A stretch of 64,000 bases of DNA from Antedon mediterranea (GCF_964355755.1 NC_092672.1:26654501-26718500); one strand, 5' to 3'. Counted from the first letter of the stretch, positions 35,115-46,348 are shown. A program made the numbers and translations. The notes: generated by a model not told the origin, from the letters alone.

Positions 35115-36136
35115 TTAATAACAAAAAGGTTCCAGTATGTTAAACTAAACGGTATTTTATCTGATAAAAGAACTGTTAGCATTGGCACGCCACAAGGGTC
35201 TGTTATCTCCCCAATGTTGTTTTCACTGTTCACCAGCAGTTTCAGAGCCAATTCAAATGAATGTTGTATAGTAAAATATGCAGATGACACAGTCATCACT
35301 GGATACATTACTGGCAATGATGAAACAAGCTATAGACAACTAGGATGTGATTTTTATCACTGGTGCTGCAATAACAACCTGAAACTAAACATAAAGAAAA
35401 CAAAAGAAATGCAAATTGATTTTAGGAAAATTAAAGAACCCTTAGAACCTCTGATTATAAATGAAAATGAGATTGAAGTAGTAAATGAGTACAAATATCT
35501 GGGTTGTATAATTGACAATAAGCTAAATTGGATAAATAATGTAAATAAAGCCACATGCAAAGCCAACCAAAGGATGTTTATTTTAAGAAAAATGAAGTAC
35601 CTACAAATTGACAAAACTATACTTAAATTGTTTTATAACTCTGTAATTCTCAGTGTAATACTTTTTTGTAATGTTTGTTTTTATGGTAATACAATGCAAA
35701 AAGATAAAATTAAACTTAATCGAATAGGAAATAGAGCAATTAGACTAGTAGGAGAGCACTTACCTGATGTTGAATCCTTGTATAAAGAAAATGTGTTAAA
35801 AAAAGTAAAAAGTATCATTGATGATGAAACACATCCTCTTCACAAACAATTTGCTCTCATGAATTCTGGCATAAGACTACGTGCACTTAATACCAAAACA
35901 AAACGGTTTAGGTGCTCGTTTGTACCTAATGCTATACACTTATATAACTCCAGAGTACAAAGGTAAAATGTAATTGTAACCGATAATTTTTATCTAATTT
36001 TAACAATTTTTAGCCTCTTAACTTTTTGTGTGTGTTTTTGTAAATTGTATTTTATATTTTTGTATTTTGCCAGTTTTCAAATCACATTTCTGTTTTTTAA
36101 ATGGACAATAAAGTATATATGACTATGACTATGACT
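35115..36136 (+). mobile_element. 5'-truncated non-LTR retrotransposon, RT C-terminal half
   Basis: An open frame runs from about 35115 to 35966. It has YVKLNGILSDKRTVSIGTPQ and GSVISPMLFSL (RT motif B), VKYADDTVITGYI (motif C), then NEYKYLGCIIDNKLNW and the thumb-like region NRIGNRAIRLVG. The 3' UTR ends with AATAAAG and a (TGACTA)n tail at about 36105-36136. It is Rex1/L2-like by the look of its motifs. The open frame indicates a fairly recent insertion, though it lacks the endonuclease and motif A and cannot move by itself. Confidence 0.8.
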
Positions 36137-36545
36137 AATAATTTATTTTATAGTGGTTCATTGTTGTCCAGTATAAACTTGTTGATAAATTCTTATATTT
36201 GTTTAGAACAATAACTGTGGATGACGAAATCAATAAAGATGAAAATGTGTGATTAGCAGGTAATAAAGTATAGTTACCAGATGGTACTCTATATAATAGT
36301 GTCAGTTTAAACGAACAGTGTACTGGAAAGTTAACGGATTCAAAATAAATTTCATACAATACATGCAATGATCTTTTTTATCATCATCAATTTAAATGAT
36401 TATCCTATGTAGTTCTAGGAAGTGTTTTCTCTAGGGATATTTATTATTTCTTGTCGTTTGTTATCGTCCTAGTTTAAACAACACTACATTTATTGCACAT
36501 TAAAACCTTCTCTGCTGTTATATTATTGTTTAACAACAATTTTTA
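36137..36545. other. Gene-free DNA
   Basis: Short AT-rich spacer with no supportable feature. Confidence 0.4.
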
Positions 36546-37321
36546 GTCGCGTGGAAGCGACTCTATAGTTCACTATGTCGGTCGGTTGGTCGGTCTGTCT
36601 GTCTGTCTGTCGGTCTGTCTGTCGGTCCGGTATCACTATGCGTTTTATCGCTTTCTGACCTTATCTTGATATCAGTTTAATCTAGCTAAATCAATTTTTC
36701 ACAGAATATTCCTTATGGCCAGGAATCGATGTGGTTATGTTTTCACGGTGCGCAATAAAACATTACGCGGTCTACGCACGATTTAACGAAATCACGTTTG
36801 TAATCATATCTTAACAACCATGAATCACAATTAAATAAAATTTGGTACTAATAAATTTCAGGGCATAAAATAATCATATGGCAATACAATTACGTGCGTA
36901 GCGCATGTAACGCATGCGTACGCGCGCTTAAAATTTTCAAAATTTATTTTCGATGAAATAAGAGTACATTTCAGGCAATTTTAAGCGTTTACAAAATTGC
37001 CATGAGTGCGCATATTTTTGCGCGCGCACTGCGCGTTAAATGTTATTGCGCATTCTTTTTGCCCGATTTCTGTTTTCTTGACTTACTTTTCAACTCGAAA
37101 TTACGTTATACGAGCACGTCGAAAGTGACAGGCTACGCACGTGTAAATTAAAAAAATATAAATGTTTTTAAACATTTCAACATTTTTAAACATGTTCAGT
37201 AATTTCGGTCAGTATAGTTCACTATGTCGGTTGGTCGGTCTGTCTGTCTGTCGGTCTGTCTGTCGGTCTGTCTGTTGGTCTGTCTGTCCGGTATCACTAT
37301 GCATTGTAGCACGCGACTTAA
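36546..37321. mobile_element. Putative DNA element bounded by AGTCGCGTG inverted ends with (GTCT/GGTC)n stretches
   Basis: It starts AGTCGCGTGGAAGCGACT and ends GCACGCGACT, a short inverted terminal match. Near each end a block ATAGTTCACTATGTCGGT, a run of GGTC/TGTC tetranucleotides and CCGGTATCACTATGC occurs in the same orientation (36570-36645 and 37215-37300). The interior is CpG-rich (GCGCGCGCACTGCGCG). No protein. Boundaries are tentative. Confidence 0.5.
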
Positions 37322-37923
37322 TGGCTGTTGGCCTTGTTTTTTTTCATTTCTAAACCCTTTATTTCTGAATCATTTATTGCTTGGTATTTTTTTACTTAAT
37401 TTTAACTTAAACTTGTTTTTTTTTAAACGTTTTAAAATTTTACAATTGTACATTTGTCTTTCTTGTGCTATCCCTTGTTATTGCTTGTCATTGTGCATTT
37501 GGCTGCCTTTTGTTTGTACTATTTTGTTATGAATTTTTATGAATAAATAATATATTTTAAATCTTTACAAATACACTTATATTTAAAATAATTAGAATTG
37601 TCTTTTAAGCAAATAAACAATTACATACACATTTAATTATTCCTAAGTTTTCATTGGTGTTTTTTGTTGTTGCATAGTTTTGCTGCGTATTGCGCTCCAT
37701 ATAAGGTAACGATTATACAGATTCATACAGTTCCAGTGCATAGATACCATTAACCAATTAAATTGCTGCAAAGCTGTAAATTCCCTTAGACTGTTAGTGA
37801 ATAAATAAAGGTGTGAACAAAGAATATAAGAAAAAAATCATTTCATTGTTTTTTGGTTTTTTTTTTGCATAGTTTTGCTGCTTATTGCGCTCCATATAAG
37901 GTAACGATTATCCAGATTCATGC

Positions 37924-38566
37924 TACAGGGTTGGGTAGGTTTGGCCAGTATGCGTACCTTTTTATGGCCAGCGGGCGTCCCGGATATTGCGCAATATGGC
38001 CAGCGGGCGTCCAATTATTGCGCAATATGTTTTCAATGGCAGCGTCCGCGCGCTCCATGCGTGTGAAAAATACGTACAATGCGACAGAGAGGGCGTTATA
38101 TTTACATTTTCCGCGCGAGATGCCGGCCGGCCACGTACTATTATTATTTATCAGAAAAAAAATATTAAATAATGTGAAATTTCATTAAAAATGCTTTTTG
38201 ATTGACATTATAATAGTTAAAACTATTAATAATTGTTATTAATTAGGCCCTAAAATACAGTAGTATAATTTACTAAATCAGTTTAACTTAGGCTACTAGC
38301 CTGCTCTGAACAGATAGATTGGATTTTAGAGGCCTCAGTTCAGCCTTGCCCTACTTGCAAATTCAGCTGTATATATAAAATTAATTATGTATATAGCGCC
38401 ATCTGTGTCGCATTGTACGTATTTCACACGCATGGAGGAGCGGACGCTGCCATTGAACAAATATTGCGCAATAATTGGACGCCCGCTGGCCATATTGTGC
38501 AATTTCCGGGACGCCCGCTGGCCATAAAAAGGTACGCATACTGGCCAAACCTACCCAACCCGTATC
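37924..38566. mobile_element. 643-bp MITE with ~175-bp inverted repeats and 9-bp target duplication
   Basis: The flanks 37915-37923 and 38567-38575 are both GATTCATGC. The arms match in inverted orientation from GGGTTGGGTAGGTTTGGCCA inward to about 38106 and 38393. Each arm holds a direct repeat of ATGGCCAGCGGGCGTCC. The sister cassette at about 37717-37725 shows the near-empty site (GATTCATACAGTTCC). The 9-bp duplication and long arms fit a Mutator-like or other 8-9-bp TSD superfamily. ORFs inside are artefacts. Confidence 0.85.
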
Positions 38567-38689
38567 GATTCATGCAGTTCCAGTGCCTAGATACCATTAT
38601 CCAATTAAATTGCTGCAAAGCTGTAAATTCCCTTAGAATGTTTAGTGCATAAATAATGGTGTGAACAAAGAATATTATAAGAAAATATC

Positions 38690-38922
38690 ATTTCACCGTT
38701 TTCCGTCGTTTAGGAAGCAGGTCCTCGCTGAATTTCATTTTAATGTGAGAGCAAAGAATATAAGAAGAACATTTCTTTCCAACGTTTTCCACCGTCGTTC
38801 AGACTGCAAATCCTCGCAGAATTTCATTTTAAGGTAAGAACAAAGAATATAAGAACATTTCTTTCCAACGTTTTCCACGATCGTTCAGACTGCAAGTACT
38901 CGCTGAATTAAATTTCAAGGTG
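38690..38922 (+). promoter_or_regulatory. Three consecutive first-exon-like units with splice donors
   Basis: Units ending TTTAAT|GTGAGA (donor 38745), TTTAAG|GTAAGA (38834) and TTCAAG|GTGAGC (38920) repeat the stretch AACGTTTTCCAC..CGTTCAGACTGCAA. AATATAAG precedes each. They are likely alternative untranslated first exons joined to the acceptor at 54165, leaving a 15-kb intron full of transposons. No clear TATA-Inr spacing is seen here, so transcription is less certain than at 17.4 kb. Confidence 0.45.
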
Positions 38923-39740
38923 AGCCCAAGGAAAAACAAATATTTGTTGATGATTTATTCATGGCGTGGAGTAATATATATAGGCCTAGACGGATACAGA
39001 AGAATGAAAATAATGACACTTCCACGCTAAATGATACAGAATTAAAAATAATGTACAAACTAGTCCACTTTAAATTAGAATAGTATTTTACAATGGTCTC
39101 AGAATCTTTTTTATTTATTATTTTGTAGGTTCTTTCCACTTTTATTTCTTCATCTGGTAAAATATTGAGTTACAATATAAAATACAGTGTAATAACACGT
39201 AAATGTTAGTATAATGCCACACAGTCATTTCCTTACTGTTTTGGTAAAATAAATATATGTTGATTTTATTTAATTTAGAGCGAATGATTTTCTTGTATTT
39301 TCTACCGTTAAACATTATTTTATTAAGTAACATTCATTTTGTTCTACTCATTATTTGTATATATTTTCCTAATTTGTTTAATCATCTTGGCATTATTTTT
39401 TAATTATTTGTTTTCCTTTTCCTGTGATACATCACCACCAAATTCATCTTATAAAATAACGGTTGTATTTGACATAACATACAAAAATGTTGTTTTCCAA
39501 CATTGTATTCAATCCATTAAGCAATTATGAAATAGGCCTAAGTTTATTTTGTGTTTTAGGTAAGCAAACTTTATACATTACATCAGTTAATATAGAAAGG
39601 ATTGTGTGACTGTAGGTCATTTATAACGTTAGCATTTTCCTGTATCGTATCAATATTGTTGCGTGAAAAGCAACCTGGTTTCTCAACCACTATAACTTTC
39701 CAATCTTCTTATTTACAGAGGAGTTATTTCATTTAGGCCT

Positions 39741-40050
39741 GTTACAACCGCTAATGTAGAAAACGCCAGCTAATGTCAAAACAACCGTTAATGTAGAACA
39801 ATCCACCGCTAATATAGTAAAACCTCAAGCTAATGTAGAAACACCAACAGCTTATGTAGTAAATAAAAATCAACACCAGCTAATGTAGAAACGGTCAACA
39901 GCTTATGTAGTAACGAAAATTGCCTCACAATTATGTAGTTACTATCGCCAGTTAATGTAGAAAATGTTATATATTTTACAAAAATGTCTACATTAACGGT
40001 TGTTTCGACATTAGCTGGCGTTTTCTACATTACCTACGTTGTAACAAGGC
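39741..40050. mobile_element. 310-bp foldback MITE with internal GCTAATGTAG repeats
   Basis: The left 60 bases (GTTACAACCGCTAATGTAGA...) match the reverse complement of the right 60 bases (ending ACGTTGTAAC). Between them GCTAATGTAG or GCTTATGTAG recurs roughly every 25 bases. The central half is therefore tandemly repetitive, like a miniature foldback element. Confidence 0.75.
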
Positions 40051-41604
40051 ATATATACTTAAATCTAGACTTATCCACAATATCTCCTAAAAATACTTCA
40101 ACGATGTACAAAAGATGTTTTATTCTAGTGAGCAAAAGTTATAAAATGTGATGCATTTCCATTTTTCTGGGACCGGACTTGGTAACAGTTTTACCCAGCC
40201 TAAGGTCAATCATGTTAACACCACTTTCCAGTTATAGTGTTTTATATCAGAATATTTCTAGGTAATTTTTTCTTTGTTACCACTCCATAAATAAGTTTTA
40301 AAACTTTGTTATGACAGTACAAATGTAGTAGTCCTATGCATTATAATGCATAAGACTATAATTATGTTGTCTATTATTATAACTGTGGTGATATCTTGAT
40401 ACCTAAATATGTGTTTTTGCGGCCATTTTCTAAGCACTTAAATTAATATGTATATTGCAGTTGAAATGTTTGACACTAAAGAAATATAAAAAGCATTGCA
40501 AAAACTGCTATAAAGTGGTAATTAGATCTACTATTTATGTTTTTTGGTCAATTTTTTGGACATTTTCGCCATTGGTGCCATTTTGTTTAAAAAACCTATT
40601 TCGCGTACCTGGATTTTTATAGACTTTTAGTATGTTCATATAGGGACCTTATAGAAATGCATTGTGGTGAAAAAAAACCTGTTGCAATTTTGTCAACCTT
40701 TTACTAATTCTGAGCTTATTTTTCCTGTACTAAATACCATATCAATGATAGTCCAGGATTATCCTTAGTCCTGGACTAGATAGTCCATAGTCCAGGACTA
40801 AGGATAGTCCCCTTTCATGAAAACGGGCCATTGTGTTTATCTCAGAGAAAATCGATTTTTGTTTGTCTGTGACACTTGCATTGTTATTAAAATACTTAGC
40901 GTTATCAAAACCTAACAGTAATTTTTTCAAACAACAATAATTTTATTCCTCTTTTCTCCCATGCTTAATTTTCTTATACCAATATTTTAACAATCACATA
41001 TTAATTCTCTAAGGAATCCCAAAATGTGTGATCAAACACGAATCTTTTGCTTTGATGATTTTCATGTTTAAAACAGCCATTTTTCATTCATAATTCGTTA
41101 ACAAGCCTTCATATTTTTTCTTTTCTTCAAAAGACAGTGTATTTATTAAAATATATGTTAATTTTTCTTCATTGAAAGGTTTAAGAACTAACGTAATATG
41201 TTTCTTCTTGGCGTTACTTTTTCGAAACCCAGAAAGAATTTAATATTTTCTGTCTCAGGTTTATCATCTTAATAAAAGCAAAACAGACTCGTTGTGTTTG
41301 CGCTTAAATTTCACATCGAAGTTATTAGACAATTTTTTTGGGGGGTAACAATTATATCGTTATTAGAAATTAAAACATAATTGCAAAATGGTGTTATTTA
41401 TTGCATTGAAAATATTGTTGTTGTTTCTCTAGTCTCTGTCGATAACATAGGCATACGTCAAAAGCTAAAAATTACCAAAAATTACTTGAGCAAATACTGG
41501 ATGGTAATTAATACATTGCCTATTTAATGAAAACCCATTATTCTAAAACAACGAAATAAAAGTACTAAAATGAATAAACAATCCGGAAGCAATTGCACGG
41601 CTAT
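40051..41604. other. Gene-free AT-rich DNA with one perfect hairpin
   Basis: No exon or ORF is supported. 40761-40778 (ATCCTTAGTCCTGGACTA) is the exact reverse complement of 40788-40805, with a 9-nt loop. Confidence 0.5.
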
Positions 41605-42700
41605 TTGTTTGCTATTCATAGCTATATCAAGTATAGCAATTACACAGCTATTTGTTTGCTATTTATGGCTATATCAAATATAGCAATTGCACAGCTAGTT
41701 GCTTGCTATTCGTGGCTATATCAAGTATAGCAATTGCACAGCTAGTTGTTTGCTATTCGTGGCTATATCAAGTATAGCAATTGCACAGCTAGTTGTTTAC
41801 TATTCATGGCTATATCAAGTATAGCAATTACACAGCTATTTGTTTGCTATTTATGGCTATATCAAATATAGCAATTGCACAGCTAGTTGCTTGCTATTCG
41901 TGGCTATATCAAGTATAGCAATTGCACAGCTAGTTGTTTGCCATTCGTGGCTATATCAAATATAGCAATTGCACAGCTAGTTGCTTGCTATTCGTGGCTA
42001 TATCAAGTATAGCAATTGCACAGCTAGTTGTTTGCTATTCGTGGCTATATCAAATATAGCAATTGCACAGCTAGTTGTTTGCTATTCGTGGCTATATCAA
42101 ATATAGCAATTGCACAGCTAGTTGTTTGCTATTCGTGGCTATATCAAATATAGCAATTGCACAGCTAGTTGTTTGCTATTCATGGCTATATCAAGTATAG
42201 CAATTGCACAGCTAGTTGTTTGCTATTCGTGGCTATATCAAATATAGCAATTGCACAGCTAGTTGTTTGCTATTCGTGGCTATATCAAATATAGCAATTG
42301 CACAGCTAGTTGTTTGCTATTCATGGCTATATCAAATATAGCAATTGCACAGCTAGTTGTTTGCTATTCATGGCTATATCAAATATAGCAATTGCACAGC
42401 TAGTTGTTTGCTATTCGTGGCTATATCAAATATAGCAATTGCACAGCTAGTTGTTTGCTATTCGTGGCTATATCAAATATAGCAATTGCACAGCTAGTTG
42501 TTTGCTATTCATGGCTATATCAAGTATAGCAATTACACAGCTATTTATTTGCTACTTTTGCTATATCAAGTATAGCAATTGTAAGTTATTTATTTGCTAT
42601 TTATGCTGTATTATCAGGTATAGCAAATACACAGCTATTTAATTGCTATTTTTGCTGTATTAATTATTGCAATTGCAAGCTATTTGTTTGCTATGTATTG
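41605..42700 (+). repeat. 47-bp tandem array (about 20 regular copies)
   Basis: The unit reads GCTATATCAAATATAGCAAT then TGCACAGCTAGTTGTTTGCT and ATTCGTG. The period is exactly 47 across 41700-42540, with diverged copies at both ends. Units contain the dyads GCTATAtcaaaTATAGC and GCAATTGC. The right edge TTGCTATGACCAATCCTGC (42688-42725) reappears at the edge of the related inverted array at 51337. There are no unique spacers, so this is not a CRISPR. Confidence 0.95.
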
Positions 42701-43033
42701 CTATGACCAATCCTGCACCTTAGTGGAAGCTTGAACCTATCAATTAGTTGAGTTTACAAATTTTAAAACTGTCAGAGTCTTAGATAAATAGCTTTCGTGT
42801 TGATACAGTTTCTTATTGATTATGTCCTCTGGGTTTTTTGTATCATTGCGGTGTATCATTACGCTTATGATTGGTTGAAGAGTTATAAAATGAAAATCTC
42901 AATAAAAAAGGAGAATTGTTATTTCTGTTTAAAATATTTTAAAATGAGATTATAATGATCAGATAGACAGTGTATACCACAATCGGAAAACACCCCTATT
43001 TGTGGAAAATCGTTGAAAATCGTTTAACAAAAG
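42701..43033 (+). other. Probable 5' UTR of the CR1-like element
   Basis: Sequence between the 47-bp array and the start codon at 43034. It includes CTTAGTGGAAGCTTGAACC and no ORF. The 5' boundary of the element cannot be fixed from one copy. Confidence 0.35.
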
Positions 43034-46000
43034 ATGGCTGAAAGGTTAATGTTGTTGTTCCTTGTTGTGTGCAATTTTTACTTATATTTACCAAGCTGTG
43101 TTAATTCACCTAACACAATCTGCAATTATTCAATTAATAACACTAACTACAATGGACTGTGCAATATTTTATTGAGAGAGTCGTCTTCAAACGCACCAAA
43201 ATTAGGCTATATTCTAGCCCCATATCAGGTACAACCAAGCAGAACTTATCAGTTTCCAACAGGGCTGGAAGCTCCTGTATGCTGCAGTGGACATCAACAT
43301 AACACCAATGGATTGGGCCTAGGTATACTAGGCCTGGACCTGCGTGTGTCTGCGGGAAAGTCTTCAATCATAATTCGTAATGCTCTTGTAACATCAAAGT
43401 CATCACACAGCATGAGAGGTAAGCCGCTTTTGTACAATACTCACTATGCTACTACCGCCACGTTTCAACCGTTGGTTACCAAATATGGCGATGTTGAACT
43501 CAACCCAGGCCCAGATACACCAGAAGCAGATGGTTTAGCTAGGCATTCGCCACGACAACTTGGTGTTTACTACCAAAACGTGCGTAGCTTAAAAAATAAA
43601 TTTGAAACTCTACATTCCGACATGACGGCACATATGATAAATGGAACATACGATATAGTTGCCTTTACTGAGACCTGGCTCAAGGAATTTGTTCTCGACT
43701 CGGAACTAGAAATTGAAAACTTCAATCTCTACAGACGAGACAGACCAGGAAATCGCAGAGGTGGTGGAGTTGCGGTCTACATATCGGATCAACTAAAAAG
43801 TCGCAAAATTGAAGACTTGGAAAATGATAGCAATGAACTCCTTTGGGTGGAGATCACAGTATCCAGAACCCAATGGATCATCGCTGCTATTTATTACAGA
43901 CCTCCGAGCTCCGGTAGAGAAACCATTAATAACCTGATTACTGCACTTGACAGTGCCGTTGAACGTTATCCTGATCATAACCTTCTGGTTATTGGAGACT
44001 TCAACCTACCAGATATTACTTGGAATAACAACGGTACTTACTCAGTACCGGCTAACTCCTTTTCAGAACTTTTCATGGACTCCGTAATTCATGGTCACAA
44101 TATTTCTCAGTGCAATAAATTTCCAACATGTAATAATAGAATTCTAGACCTTGTACTGTGCAATAATAACAATATTATTTCTGATATTTCTGCAGGCCAG
44201 AATATCTTTAACTCAGACCATAATTCAATTTCAATTTCACTTCAATTTGTAAATATTAATTTAATTAATAATAATAAATCTAGATATTTTTATAATTATA
44301 GACGAGCCAATTTTGGTGAATTAAACAACACGTTTGAAAAAATTCCATGGCATATCCTAGATTTTGCAACAGACATCAATGAACGTGTTGGAATGTTTTA
44401 CGATCTTGTTGATGCGGCTGTCAGGGACCTTGTCCCCACCATTAAAATTCGCAAAAAAAGTTTTAAATGGTTTGATGCCGAGCTTGTGAAAGCCTTAAAA
44501 TCTAAAGAACATTACCATCGTATATGGAAACAATTTCCATCCATCATTTCACGTCAAAACTTCTGTGTTGCCAGAACTAATTTCAAAAAATTATCAAATT
44601 GTAAATATAAGGCTTACCTGAAATGCATCTCCTCTGACCTTGTTGCAAGTCCTAAGCGATTTTGGACTTGGATCAAGTGCAAACGAAAAACTACATCTAA
44701 TGCCATTAGTATCTCTGATGGGGTTAAGGTTGCTGACAGCCCGCAAGCAAAAGCCACACTTTTTAACAACTTTTTTGTTTCAGCTTTCTCGGACTCCAGG
44801 GATACCCCTATTGCCGAGCATTTAGATCTGCCTGAACTCAACGTCGATGTCCTCAATAACATCAGTATTTATCAAGATAATGTCGAATACCTCTTGAGGT
44901 CAGTCAGTGTGGATAAGGCAGTTGGCAATGATCCTATCAGTAATCATACTCTTAAACTTTGCTCTTCTACCTTATCTTTACCCATTACCAATATTTTTAA
45001 ACATTCAATTTCATCTGGCACTTTCCCTGACCAGTGGAAGACTGCAAACGTTGTCCCCATACATAAAAATGGTTCAAAAGCTAAAGTCCAAAATTATAGA
45101 CCCATCTCCCTCCTTCCCACTATCTCCAAAATTCTTGAAAGGGTTATCAACACTCAACTTTTATGTCATGTTTCGCCCATTATTTCCCAAGATCAACATG
45201 GCTTCATGCCCGGTAGATCTTGTGAAACAAACCTTGCTACTCTTCTGTCTACCGTGTATGAAGCCATCGAAACTAAAAAGCAATGTGACATAATCTACAC
45301 CGACTTTAGTAAAGCTTTTGATAAATTGTCCCACAACCTATTATTATTAAAACTTCATCAGTTTGGCATCAATGGTACTTTATTTTCATGGTTTAAAAGT
45401 TATCTTGGCGGTAGGATGCAGAGAGTTGTAATTGATGGTGCCACTTCCAATTCTCTCCCAGTCATCTCAGGCGTGCCTCAAGGTTCCATTCTTGCCCCCC
45501 TGCTGTTCAATATATTTGTTAATGAAATACCAAATCTCTTTCAAAATTCCAACTGTCTTATGTTCGCTGACGACCTCAAGATTTACAAAATTATTACCAC
45601 TACTGAGGACTCCGTTGCACTTCAGGCAGATCTGGAAAGACTCGGTACGTGGGTTTCCGACTGGAAAATGTCCCTGAAGTCCGAGAAATGCAAAGTCCTG
45701 TCTTGCTCTCTTAAGAAAAAACCTATTATTTTCGCTTACTCAGTTCAAGAAGAAGTCCTTGAAAGTGTAAACTCTTACCGGGACCTCGGCATTTTCATCG
45801 ACCGTAAACTGACATTTATTTCACACGTTGATCATGTTGTCAGAAAGGCCAATAGGCTGCTTGGGCTGATGTGGCGCAATTGCAAACATTTTTCTCCATA
45901 CACCAAACGTGCGCTTTATCTTTCCCTCGTCCAACCATCTTTTAATTTCTGTTCAATTATCTACAATTCACTCTCTGCTTCTCAAGCCTCCAGAATTGAT

Positions 46001-46348
46001 CGGACCCATAACAAGTTCTTGCGCTTTGTCGGCCCAGCAGCCAACCTGCCTCCTATTGTTTCCCCGACATCTAGGAGAGCAAGACAGGACTTGCACTTCC
46101 TGTATAAATGTCTTACTTCTAAGTTTGAATGTGATCTTGTTTCGTTGTTTTATTTTAATGTTCCTGTTCGTAATCTTCGTAGTAAACCCGTTCTTCATGT
46201 TAAATTTTCTCGTGTCAATGTTTGTAAAAATGGTATTTTCTGTAGACTCTCGTCATTGTACAATTCTTGTATTTTAAAAAATAATTCTTTAGATATTTTT
46301 AACTGTAATTTTTCTCAATTTAAATGTATTATTAATGAAATTATTTAA
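43034..46348 (+). CDS. CR1/L2-like retrotransposon ORF2: signal peptide, 2A, endonuclease, reverse transcriptase (1104 aa)
   Basis: Intact frame. Residues 1-24 (MAERLMLLFLVVCNFYLYLP) form a good N-terminal signal sequence. YGDVELNPGP at 151-160 is a canonical 2A motif predicted to make the ribosome skip between G159 and P160. The APE-type endonuclease follows with YYQNVRSL, FTETWL, YYRPPS, IGDFNLPDI and SDHNS. The reverse transcriptase has YTDFSKAFD (motif A), SGVPQGSILAPLLF (B) and FADDLKIYK (C), then a thumb region ending near 1104. All key residues visible to me are present, so the protein may still be active. Such 2A signals, sometimes behind signal peptides, are known from echinoderm non-LTR elements. 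No separate ORF1 was found. Clade placement within the CR1/L2/Crack group is by eye. Confidence 0.92.
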   Translation: MAERLMLLFLVVCNFYLYLPSCVNSPNTICNYSINNTNYNGLCNILLRESSSNAPKLGYILAPYQVQPSRTYQFPTGLEAPVCCSGHQHNTNGLGLGILGLDLRVSAGKSSIIIRNALVTSKSSHSMRGKPLLYNTHYATTATFQPLVTKYGDVELNPGPDTPEADGLARHSPRQLGVYYQNVRSLKNKFETLHSDMTAHMINGTYDIVAFTETWLKEFVLDSELEIENFNLYRRDRPGNRRGGGVAVYISDQLKSRKIEDLENDSNELLWVEITVSRTQWIIAAIYYRPPSSGRETINNLITALDSAVERYPDHNLLVIGDFNLPDITWNNNGTYSVPANSFSELFMDSVIHGHNISQCNKFPTCNNRILDLVLCNNNNIISDISAGQNIFNSDHNSISISLQFVNINLINNNKSRYFYNYRRANFGELNNTFEKIPWHILDFATDINERVGMFYDLVDAAVRDLVPTIKIRKKSFKWFDAELVKALKSKEHYHRIWKQFPSIISRQNFCVARTNFKKLSNCKYKAYLKCISSDLVASPKRFWTWIKCKRKTTSNAISISDGVKVADSPQAKATLFNNFFVSAFSDSRDTPIAEHLDLPELNVDVLNNISIYQDNVEYLLRSVSVDKAVGNDPISNHTLKLCSSTLSLPITNIFKHSISSGTFPDQWKTANVVPIHKNGSKAKVQNYRPISLLPTISKILERVINTQLLCHVSPIISQDQHGFMPGRSCETNLATLLSTVYEAIETKKQCDIIYTDFSKAFDKLSHNLLLLKLHQFGINGTLFSWFKSYLGGRMQRVVIDGATSNSLPVISGVPQGSILAPLLFNIFVNEIPNLFQNSNCLMFADDLKIYKIITTTEDSVALQADLERLGTWVSDWKMSLKSEKCKVLSCSLKKKPIIFAYSVQEEVLESVNSYRDLGIFIDRKLTFISHVDHVVRKANRLLGLMWRNCKHFSPYTKRALYLSLVQPSFNFCSIIYNSLSASQASRIDRTHNKFLRFVGPAANLPPIVSPTSRRARQDLHFLYKCLTSKFECDLVSLFYFNVPVRNLRSKPVLHVKFSRVNVCKNGIFCRLSSLYNSCILKNNSLDIFNCNFSQFKCIINEII
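43457..43516 (+). other. 2A translational-recoding signal
   Basis: The codons end D-V-E-L-N-P-G-P, the consensus for co-translational peptide-bond skipping. The upstream product of 159 aa would carry the signal peptide. The downstream product would begin with proline and carry EN-RT, free of the signal peptide. Skipping efficiency would decide how much EN-RT stays cytosolic. Confidence 0.9.

Larger units (their letters stand above)
37660..38922 (+). repeat. Second promoter/first-exon cassette array, upstream of paralog 2
   Basis: TGCATAGTTTTGCTGC, GCGCTCCATATAAGGTAACG, CAGTTCCAGTGC, CCAATTAAATTGCTGCAAAG and AAAGGTGTGAACAAAGAATA occur at 37675-37830. They recur at 37867-38690, there interrupted by a 643-bp MITE. 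Exon-like ends GTCGTTCAGACTGCAA...CTCGCTGAATT occur three times. The CCAAT-type block CCAATTAAATTGCTGCAAAG and the GCTGAATTTnATT block match the cassettes at 17.2-19.6 kb, so the two arrays are homologous. Confidence 0.7.

Noticed and set aside
37853-38188. ORFs of 60-111 aa around 37.9-38.6 kb
   Set aside because: They lie across the inverted arms of a MITE, mirror each other, and have no recognisable domain.
41605-42700. CRISPR-like array
   Set aside because: The 47-bp unit repeats without unique spacers in a eukaryotic genome; it is a satellite.
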